Assembly: GCF_000151315.2 (NCBI RefSeq)
Contig: NW_011887298.1
Span: 230,570-244,290, forward strand
Origin: Capsaspora owczarzaki ATCC 30864
Taxonomy: Eukaryota > Opisthokonta > Filasterea
DNA length: 13,721 nucleotides
Direction of reading: 5' to 3'
Below, in pieces: positions 1-9,040 of the stretch. Made by a program: the position numbers and the translations under genes. The notes beneath the pieces were generated by a model. That model made no database searches. It saw only the letters and a program-made list of their open reading frames with translations, and was not told the DNA's origin. The stretch's first letter is position 1, and the number at the start of each line of letters is the position of its first letter.

Positions 1-248
1 GCCATCACATGAAGCAGCAAAAGATGGTTCAACTCACACGAAACAGGACTGCCGTCTGGATCCTTTCCCTTTGGCTCGAGTTGGCTTGTTTGTGGAGTTG
101 TTTGTGACGATGATGATGAAATCAACAAGTACACTTGCTACTACAGGCTTGAACTGTCATCTTTGGTCGATATTCCATTCAATAGATCCCAAATCCAAAT
201 CCAAATCCATTTTCTTCCTATTCATTTTTTTTTTTTCTGCTTGTTACA
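1..248. other. Upstream region of the COX7C gene
   Basis: I see no credible coding exon here. The last 40 bases before the COX7C start are T-rich, with a T run at about 226-237. The CDC42 and HSD17B12 starts in this window also have T-rich leaders. Three copies of AAATCC lie in tandem at 191-208. The region probably holds the COX7C promoter and 5' leader. No clear TATA box is visible. Confidence 0.5.
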
Positions 249-1015
249 ATGTCTGCCATTGCTGCCCTTTCCCGCCTGTCTGCCCGATCGTCGCTCACCT
301 CCCAGGTCATGCGCGGCGGCCACTCGCACAGCAACTACCAGGCTCCCGGCTCTGTATGTCTTCCTCCTCTCTCTTTGCCCCCTCCCTCCACTCTCCTGCG
401 CCGTGCCAGAGCCGCTTCATCGAGAGCGAACGAGCGTGTGGTTTCTTTTTTTTTTTTTCTGCTTTTTTTTTTCTTCTTCTGCCTTCTGCATCGCTGCGTC
501 GCTTGTGCCTTCCTCCCGCACTCCCTGTCGCATTCAGTCGCATGACATCACCGCGGCTGCTTTTCGCTTCCCCAGCAGTCACGTCGGCAGTGCAGATGGT
601 GAAAGAACAAGAAGGCACTGCGATCTTTTAGAGCCTTTTTTTTTTGTTTTTTTGCGATTCTCGCTCTTCCCTTTTCTGCCTCCTGGCTCTCCAACGGGGC
701 TGCCCATCCCCCCTGAATGCTCTGTGATTGTGTTTACCATCCACGAGTACGCTCGATCGGCAGGCAATTTGCCTTGCTGCACAACTTTCACACCTCGGTC
801 TCTTGCGCTCTTGCCACCATCATCATTGCTCACTCAAACACGATCCCCCCCCCCCTACTTGATCATCATCATCACTCTCGATGCAACAGAACCTGCCTTT
901 CCAGGTCGTCGGCAAGTCGGCCCTCAGCCTCCACGTCAAGGTCTGGGCGTTCATGATCACTGGCTTCTCGCTGCCGTTTGTTGCCGTCAAGTTCCAGGCT
1001 TGGAAGAAGGGCTAA
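249..1015 (+). CDS. COX7C: Cytochrome c oxidase subunit 7C, mitochondrial
   Basis: Two exons, 249-353 and 890-1015, join in phase 0 to encode 76 residues. The intron starts GTATGT and ends CAACAG. Residues 1 to about 25 are rich in Ser, Arg and Ala with no acid, as expected for a mitochondrial presequence. The mature part keeps the family signature: a Tyr-x-x-x-Gly segment running into Asn-Leu-Pro-Phe at the splice junction (N36 to F39), then one transmembrane helix (about 50-68) containing a Leu-Pro-Phe kink, and a basic C-terminal tail ending Lys-Lys-Gly. COX7C is a small nuclear-encoded structural subunit of respiratory complex IV in the inner mitochondrial membrane, with no catalytic residues. 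The length is slightly above the usual 60 to 70 residues because of the presequence. The start was chosen because it opens the only presequence-like frame that joins to exon 2. Confidence 0.88.
354..889 (+). other. COX7C intron (536 bases)
   Basis: The donor is GTATGT and the acceptor is CAACAG. The intron is pyrimidine-rich, with T runs near 445-470 and 638-652 and a C run at about 845-855. The long open frames that cross it translate to Phe, Ser and Pro low-complexity sequence and look non-coding. I see no RNA gene in it. Confidence 0.7.
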
Positions 1016-1400
1016 ACAAAAAACCCACACTGCCAATCCATCACTATCAACGTGTGGCGTTTGCGATTCGAGAGGACTCTCGGATTGTCGTGCGATCGGT
1101 GGTTTTGATGGGCGTTGTGTAGCGTTGCTTTGTTTTGTTTTGTGAATCGTTTGCTGCAGCTTTCTTCTCGTGTGCGCTTTCGCATCAACGGGAATCGAGG
1201 CACAGCAGTTGTGTATTTTCTTTCCCCCCCCCCCCTTCTCCCCTTTCGTTTGTTTTGTCGACCGCTCAGGCAATACAAAAGAAAAAAACAACCCGAATCA
1301 CAATCAATCAATTTTCATTTTGTTCGAGAGCTCTCCCTCCCTCGTGAGTTCTGAAAGGGCATCCTGGCCCGTCATTCAAATCAATAAGCATCATCACTAA
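1016..1400. other. Convergent 3' flank between COX7C and the ANCHR-like gene
   Basis: These 385 bases separate two stop codons that face each other. They must hold both 3' untranslated regions and polyadenylation sites. I see no perfect AATAAA in the sense orientation of either gene. An A-rich stretch lies at about 1275-1292, and a C12 run lies at 1224-1235. No coding exon or RNA gene is evident. Confidence 0.5.
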
Positions 1401-1784
1401 TCAGTCATCATCACTCGAGTTGACAGAATCAAAGTCCGAGTACGACTTTGACCGCAGTCGCGCCCCATCTGTCGCAGCCGCGTATGGGGTTGACAGAGAG
1501 GACTGCACCGGGCGAGGAGGCATTGCATTCTTGTGATTGTCATCGTCGTCCGAATTACTCGAGTCCGAGTACAAGTTTGACCGCTGTTGTGTCGTTCCCA
1601 TCCGCTGTTGGGACAGAGGGCGATGGACTGGGCCAGGAGGCATTGCATTCGTATTCTCGTCATCATCGCTCGCATCACGAGAGTTGACGGAATCAAAGTC
1701 CGAGTACGAGTTGACGGAATCAAAGTCCGAGTACGAGTTGGACCGCTGCCGTGTCGTTCCGATACGCTGTTTTGACAGATGGGA
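1401..1784 (-). repeat. In-frame degenerate tandem repeat in the last exon of the ANCHR-like gene
   Basis: On the minus strand the last exon encodes about two and a half copies of a 40 to 55 residue unit. Its pattern is LSxQRxGTTxQRSNxYSD, then an Asp-rich stretch, then NAMPPxPV. Within it, a 27-base unit encoding YSDFDSVNS occurs twice in direct tandem at about 1683-1736 (plus-strand coordinates) and once more, slightly changed, at about 1418-1444. Copies differ by substitutions and by whole-codon length changes, and the frame stays open throughout. This supports a translated array. The protein ends in Ser-Ser-Asp-Asp-Asp. The joining intron (1913-1785, GTACAG to GTGCAG) is inferred. Without it, the preceding exon would run to a stop at about 1812 and the array would not be translated. 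Confidence 0.7.
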
Positions 1785-3553
1785 CTGCACAGTGGACCAG
1801 ACAGGGCATTGTCAAACACAAAAATCGAAACAAACATGCACACGATGAGCGGACAAGTAGAATGGCACCCAACAGCAGTTTTGAACAGCAGTTTCGAACA
1901 ACGTAAACTGTACATTGTTTGCTCCAAACAGCATCATGAGCCGATTTGGTTTGGTCTCGGACGATTTAGCAGGCGCATTCGGGCCACCACCCAATGACTG
2001 GTGTTGCACCGGTATTGCTGGATTCAGGCCAACTTGCCGGAGCATCTCGTGGCTTTGCTGCAAGAGCTGTTTTGACTCGTCCAGCATTCGCGCATCCGCC
2101 GTGACGGCTTTTGCGCCGGCGTGGTGCCCTGACCTCGACTGTGCTAATGGCGGATGATTTGTTTGTGTGGTCGCGGCATCTTTAGTCTTGTGCTGGAGCA
2201 AGGACTGGAGAAATTCTGCCGGCAAATAATCGCTCTCGTCCGACGAATCCGGGTTGGCGCCGGCCGCGTTGAGCCGCCGCTCCAGCCGCGCCTCCTCCAT
2301 CGCCTGCTCCAAAATCGCATGAACGTCTTCCTTGGGATCTGGAACGTCACGGTACTGCCGGGGCTGCGCGCGCAAAGTCGGGAAAGAGGGCAAAAACTGA
2401 TGAGTCGCTCTTCCGAAATAAGAAATCCAAACAAAAGCAGAAAGGTCAAAAGAAAAAAGAAAAAAGACACCAAAAAAGAAACACGAGATTCTAAGCTGGC
2501 AACGGACCTTGGTCGAGGAAGAATCGATGGGTGGGGATGGACGATGCGGTACGTCGGTTATCTGCAGGGCGCGAACGCGTTGGGCGAGCGTTTCGTCAGC
2601 GGACAGGTCGTTCAGCCGCACATCTTCTGCAAATCGCCGAAGGAGCTCGTCTGCCTGTTGTGCTTCCGTTCGCTGTTCAGGGCGGATGAACTGCAGGAAG
2701 GTACAAAGCAAAGGACGATACATTGCAACGGTACACACACAGTGAGTGTCCCCCCCCCCCCCGCGAGTGGAGCGCGACGGTGGTTGGCAACAAGACGTTT
2801 GTGCGAACATTTGAGCAAGCGGCGAAAAAAGAAAAAACGAAGAAAAAAATCCAAACCACATGCGCCACACCCGAGACGGCGGGAGCAACCGCGGGTCTTA
2901 CCAGTGGGGCTGGCGTGGGGTTTGTTCGCAAGTGGTCCATGTTGCGGCCTGCAAGCGCGGCGATGCGATCGGCGAGGGCGTCTTCCGTGGCAGGCTGTGA
3001 AGCGGCATTCGCACGGGAAGCGCGCAGTTGCGCTCTCCGCTCGTAGATTTTCGCTGGAGGCTGTTCAACCCGCTGCTCCATGCTGCAGCGCCGCACACAA
3101 ACGAACCCGTGTCCCTGTGAGAACTAAGCCGTTCATATTGTGTGCACTGGGGCAATCGGCGTGCACCCTCCCCTCTTTGTCCACCCTCAACACAGCGTGG
3201 CTCACACGACCTTCCTCTTGTTCCATTTTGGACAAATCACAACAACCATTGCTAGTTTTCGCTACCGCCCCACTCCCCGCTGGCTTGCATCTCAACAAAG
3301 GTCAACACTTCGAGAAGAGGCTCATTCAGACGTACGTGGAAGGCGGGCGAGAGGTGAGCTGTTGGATGCGGCGTTCCAGGTCGGCGTCTCGCTGATGTTG
3401 CTGCTCTGCCATCTCCGCCCAGCTCAAGATGTAGCCAGGTGGTTTCTGATACTGCTGCGGGTGCTGCTGTTGCGGTGGTGGCTGCCCCTGCGGATGGTCA
3501 GTAGTGGAGGCCGGCGGAGCTGCCGGGTTGGCTGGCTTGTCGGGCTGTGACAT
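1401..3553 (-). CDS. ZFYVE19: ANCHR/ZFYVE19-like abscission checkpoint protein without a FYVE finger
   Basis: Five exons (3553-3336, 3082-2902, 2690-2508, 2363-1914, 1784-1401) join in consistent phase to encode 471 residues. Three segments fit the MIM1 pattern of acid-xx-L-xx-R-[I/V]-xx-L: residues 56-66, 106-116 and 165-175. In the family this pattern binds VPS4-type MIT domains. Residues 140-161 (RTEAQQADELLRRF onward) and 198-223 (YRDVPDP, then an AILEQAMEEARLE helix) match the order and wording of the central and C-terminal blocks of animal ANCHR as I remember them. ANCHR delays ESCRT-III abscission at the midbody. The N-terminal FYVE zinc finger and the C-terminal Cys-rich domain of animal ANCHR are both missing. 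Instead the N-terminus is Pro/Gln-rich and the last exon is a Ser/Asp repeat array. The start at 3553 has a weak context, so a further upstream exon is possible, but no CxxC-rich exon lies between here and the next gene. The intron 3 donor (GTCCGT) is unusual. Confidence 0.6.
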
Positions 3554-4073
3554 GAACGGTCGCCAAGGCCAACCACAAATGACTGCCCAGCACAACAGCA
3601 CAATGAACGATGGGGTTTTTTTGGAGGAGGATGAAAATTGGAAAAGTAGCCACCACGGTGGATGCCTCCAGCGGAAGGAATAGGCAAACGGATGCACGAA
3701 TGTGACGAAACGACTGCGCTGCTTGTGGAATTGCAGCTAGTCAATGTGAAATACAACGGCGGGACAACCTCTGGTCAGTTGATCTTCACTGCTGATTGTG
3801 ATTGAGCCCATCAATTATTCGGTTTTGCGGCAGAGCAAATATCACTTGCCGACACTTTCAATCTCAAAGGCCACAGGAGCTGTTCATTTCATGCAAAGGT
3901 TGGTCGCAAGCATCAGAATGAATAGTTGCTAGATTGGATAGGAGCCATAACAGGGAAAGCAACGTGGAACGACGCAAGACGAATTGCATGCGCCAAACCG
4001 ACAAACTCAACCGAAGAACAAGTCAGTCGCGCGCCTCCCCCCCCAACAGCTGCTTTCTCGAAACATCGAGGCT
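3554..4073. other. Intergenic region between HSD17B12-like and ANCHR-like genes
   Basis: These 520 bases lie between two minus-strand genes in tandem. They should contain the 3' untranslated region of the reductase gene and the promoter of the ANCHR-like gene. I looked for a FYVE-type exon (paired CxxC motifs) on the minus strand and found none. The frame upstream of the ANCHR-like ATG stays open to about 3697 but reads as Phe/Trp-rich sequence with no domain character. No RNA gene is recognised. Confidence 0.5.
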
Positions 4074-5566
4074 TTACTCGCCCTTCTTGGCGTTGGCCCG
4101 CTTCAGTGCGCGAGAGCGGATGCTGAGGTGGTGGTTCATGAGCAGTTTGTCACTCATGTCTTCGGGCAGCAGGGAGATGGCCCAGCTCTGCAGAGCATGC
4201 GCCCAGTAGCCAAGGGTGCGAGAGTCGTGGCCAATGGTGGCAACGGCTTGACGAGCAAAGGCGGTGGGCGTTGGGATGGTGAGAGCGGCGCGAACCTTGC
4301 TCAACTTGGACACAACCAGAAGCGGGGTGACGGACTGGATGGAAATGCCCTTGCTCGAGTACTCGAGCTCGAGAGCCCGCGAAAAGTAATCAACGTAGCC
4401 CTTGGCAGCAGAGTACACGGTCAAGAGTGGCGTTGGGCGCATGCCCGAGTACGACGAAACGTTGACGATGGCACCACGCTTGCTGTAGTCGTGAAAGCGT
4501 GCGGCGCGAGTGAGTGCAACCGAACGAAAGATCGGAAACCAGAACAAAAAAAAGGGAAAGGGCAACAAACTCACCGCTCAACCATGCCGGGAAGAATCAT
4601 TTGCGTGATGAGAGTGGTCGAAGTAATGTTGAGCTGAATCAGATCGAGCAGCTTGGCCTCGCTCAACTCGGTAAAGAACGCGGGGTGGTCGTAGCTGACG
4701 CCAACGTTGTTGACTAGCCCAATAAAACAAAGCAAACAAATCACCATTCTCAGCGTCAGATGTTGTTGGTACAAGCACAACGCAGCGTGGCCCAGACACT
4801 TTACCGAGGACGCCAACGTCGAGATTGGCAAGACGGGCACGAAGAGGGCCAGCGGTGGAGGCGTTGAGCTGGCTAAAGTCGAACGCGATCGTCTGAGTGT
4901 TGACCTTGTGCTTTGCCGCAATCTCGCCGGCGGTCTTGTCGAGCTTTGCCTGGGTGCGCGAGATCAGGACAATGTTGAGACCCTTGCGAGCGAGCTCGTG
5001 CGCGTATGCCTCGCCAATGCCGTCTGTAGCGCCCGTAACGACTGTTGCATTTGTACAAAATATTCAACCTGAGTCACAGAGTCGAAGCGCAGGAAACAAA
5101 GAACAAAAAAAAGCACGCGTCTCGCTTTTTTTTTTTTTTTTGTTTTTTTTTTTTTTTTTTTTTTTTTGTTGGGGCAGCAAATCGGAGTGCGTGGTGAATC
5201 GTCAGAGAGCGTCAGTCTGCACATTTTCAACGAGCGACTTGCTCGAGGGCGACCACGATGCTGCAGGGGTGCGGGGAAGCGGGGGGGCGGGGAAGGGGAG
5301 GAAGAGCAAGGCAGAAGGTGGGATTTTCGCATCGCTGCCCTCCCAACTGAGTGATCACGGTTACCTGCCCATTCGCCCAGTCGCTTGAGGTTCTTGCCAG
5401 GACGCAGGAAGAACGAAAAGATGCCACGGAGCGCACGGAGCACCGGGAGCAGTGCGGCGCGCGCGAGGACGAGCAGGCCGAGAACAGCGAGCAAGTTTTG
5501 CGCGATCGGCGTCTGGAACGAGCCAGGCAGCGCATCCCAAAGCCAGTCAAAGTCCAGCACTGCCAT
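4074..5566 (-). CDS. HSD17B12: Very-long-chain 3-oxoacyl-CoA reductase (17-beta-HSD type 12, SDR family)
   Basis: Four exons (5566-5365, 5041-4805, 4713-4575, 4482-4074) give 328 residues, close to the usual length of about 310. A hydrophobic helix at about residues 20-42 anchors the protein in the endoplasmic reticulum membrane. The Rossmann fold follows: the cofactor motif TGATDGIG (70-77), the NNVG strand motif (148-151), then the catalytic set N175, S203, Y216 and K220 (YSAAK). The segment QSVTPLLVVSKLSK (242-255) is typical of the KAR/HSD17B12 branch. The C-terminus KKGE fits a KKxx ER-retrieval signal. The enzyme performs the NADPH-dependent reduction of 3-ketoacyl-CoA, the second step of very-long-chain fatty acid elongation, and acts with the elongase, the dehydratase and enoyl-CoA reductase. 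The start context (AAAATGG) is strong. Intron phases are 1, 1 and 2, and all introns are GT-AG. Animal paralogues such as HSD17B3 are less likely, given the ER signal and the missing steroid context. Confidence 0.9.
5126..5167. repeat. T16-G-T25 homopolymer tract inside HSD17B12 intron 1
   Basis: The plus strand has 16 T, one G, then 25 T. The host gene runs on the minus strand, so the pre-mRNA carries a 41-base A tract in the middle of intron 1 (5364-5042). It is therefore not a polypyrimidine tract for splicing. The exact length may be affected by sequencing slippage. Confidence 0.9.
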
Positions 5567-5602
5567 TTTGTTCAGAAGACAGAAATAAAGGAGTGCAGAT
5601 GC

Positions 5603-6006
5603 TTAGAATTCGAAAGAGCTTGATGTGATGTCGTGGGAGATCTCTTTCGGGGGCCGGATTTTGAGTGTCCAGCGTTGCAATTGTTCGGTAAGCGCCGTTT
5701 CGTTTTTATGCAACATCTCCGAGAATAGCCCGCGGATCTCAAACTCGAAAAACCCAAGTAAGAAAGCTGACTCGGAGCTCATCTGAGTTTTGCGCTGACG
5801 ACATGCGGTCACATGTGGAAAGGCGCGCGCGAGCGTTCAAGTTTGGTTGGTTTTTGGCAAATCGCGTGGATTTGGGTTTCGGTTTGGACCTTGAGCAGCG
5901 GCCAGGCCAACGCCATCTCATGATAAACTCGACCGTGACGAGTGTCCCATGATTTTGGTCTGGAATTGGCGACGGTGTGAGGTGCTGGTGTTCGTCGAAG
6001 CATCAT
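5603..6006 (-). CDS. Possible small two-exon gene of unknown function
   Basis: This is a tentative model. Exon 1 (6006-5890) starts at an ATG-ATG pair after a T-rich leader and encodes 39 residues, including DTRHGRVYHEMALAWPLLK. Exon 2 (5794-5603) encodes 63 residues with mixed charged and hydrophobic content (for example SAFLLGFFEFEIRGLFSEML) and ends 36 bases before the start of the HSD17B12-like gene on the same strand. The join is phase 0, giving 102 residues, but the donor (GTCCAA) is poor. Exon 2 alone could also be a 59-residue reading frame from the ATG at 5782. I recognise no family. Codon composition in exon 2 looks protein-like rather than low-complexity. The alternative is that this is simply the 5' leader and promoter of the downstream gene. 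Confidence 0.3.
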
Positions 6007-6110
6007 TGAGAGTCGAAACAAACAAAACGTTCCAAATTGACCTCGGTTTGGTTTTTTTTTTTCACCTCCACCCCCCCCCGGCTTCGTTGTTCATCCGTTG
6101 TCTGACTTTT

Positions 6111-6130
6111 GATACGAGGTGATACTAGGT
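6111..6130. repeat. Perfectly phased 10-bp tandem repeat GATACKAGGT x2
   Basis: The sequence is GATACGAGGT followed directly by GATACTAGGT, so the two copies differ at one base. It lies about 226 bases upstream of the CDC42 ATG. The spacing of one helical turn would place two protein-binding sites on the same face. A regulatory role is inference. Confidence 0.6.
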
Positions 6131-6276
6131 ATTTGAGCAAGGGGGGAGGGCTTCAGAGCACTCGCCCTTGTGTCCGTTTCGTCCATTTTGTTTCTGATTG
6201 ACATTTCGAGGTTGTCAGCCAGCCCGAAATAGCCTTTTTTTTCGTTTTTTATTTTATTTTATTTTATTATTATTAT

Positions 6277-6283
6277 TATAAAA
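6277..6283 (+). promoter_or_regulatory. TATA-like box of CDC42
   Basis: TATAAAA sits at the end of an AT-rich repeat block, 73 bases upstream of the CDC42 ATG. That distance would allow a leader of roughly 40 bases. The match could be a chance result of the surrounding ATT repeats. Confidence 0.4.
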
Positions 6284-6355
6284 ATCGCTTTTTGGAGAAA
6301 GCAGGAAAGCTTCACTCTTTTTTCGATTCTTTGTTCATAATCCCTCTAAAACATC

Positions 6356-8608
<2,253 letters not shown>

Positions 8609-9040
8609 AAACACCGAGTCGCGTGCATGCCCCCCCCCCTTCTCCTCAAGTCACTTTGTTTTTCCCCCTTTTCTTCTAAAACCCTTCCCCCCATCCACCA
8701 CCCTCTTCTCTCTCTCTCTCCCCATTCGCGCCATGAGTGACCTTACGCTGGTCGACGTCTATTCAAGGCGTTTGTCCGTGAGTGCCTCTTCTTGTATCTC
8801 TTGTTTTTCTTGGTTTCGTGATTTCAGCCTCCATCTTCCTGCAGCAGGTTTTTGTGTGTGTATTTTTGTTGTTTTGTTGTATCCGATCGTCTTTGCACTA
8901 TTGCGTTTGTCTGCAGTTTGTTGTTGTGCCTTTTGTGTTTCAAAAGCATGGCAAATCAAAAACAAAAAAAATATTGTTTTCTCTCCATTCTTTGCTTCCT
9001 CCATTGTCCGTTTTTTTTTTTTTTTTTTCTTTGGTCGGTG
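8609..9040. other. CDC42 3' flank and TIR-gene upstream region
   Basis: These 432 bases separate the CDC42 stop from the chosen TIR-gene start. The first part is C- and T-rich (CDC42 3' untranslated region). The last part has a T run at about 9011-9028. Between them is a candidate first exon, listed separately. No RNA gene is recognised. Confidence 0.5.
8733..8777 (+). other. Candidate alternative first coding exon of the TIR gene
   Basis: An ATG in good context (GCGCCATGA) after a CT-rich leader opens 15 codons (MSDLTLVDVYSRRLS) and ends in phase 0 at a strong donor, GTGAGT. A pyrimidine-rich acceptor, GATTTCAG, follows at 8827, and the frame from 8828 stays open into the TIR gene. A second splice (a 20-base exon 8828-8847 joined at the AG ending at 9126) would also keep the frame. 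Either form would replace the MGSC start used below. There is no direct evidence for any of these. Confidence 0.3.

Larger units (their letters stand above)
6050..6355. promoter_or_regulatory. Divergent intergenic / CDC42 promoter region
   Basis: This stretch lies just upstream of the CDC42 start and, if the small gene is real, also of that divergent gene. From left to right it has a T run, a C run at about 6070-6079, a 10-bp tandem repeat at 6111-6130, and an AT-rich block at about 6231-6283 made of ATTTT and ATT repeats. The block ends in a TATA-like box. The last 60 bases before the ATG are T-rich, as at other starts in the window. Confidence 0.45.

Noticed and set aside
163-1122. 319-codon open frame over the COX7C locus
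   Set aside because: It reads as Phe/Pro/Ser low-complexity intron sequence and crosses COX7C in another frame. T- and C-rich DNA has few stop codons.
1683-1740. CRISPR-like direct repeats
   Set aside because: The repeats abut without spacers, keep codon frame and lie inside a eukaryotic exon.
2154-3395. 413-codon plus-strand open frame
   Set aside because: It is antisense to the ANCHR-like gene and shows no domain, whereas the minus-strand exons have phased GT-AG junctions and family motifs.
3554-4073. Missing FYVE exon of the ANCHR-like gene
   Set aside because: I scanned the minus strand for paired CxxC and basic ligand-binding motifs and found none.
8852-9040. Continuous upstream extension of the TIR frame (hydrophobic, ending in poly-Phe)
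   Set aside because: There is no ATG start in good context in this stretch and its composition matches local intronic and intergenic DNA. It is kept only as part of the alternative-start discussion.
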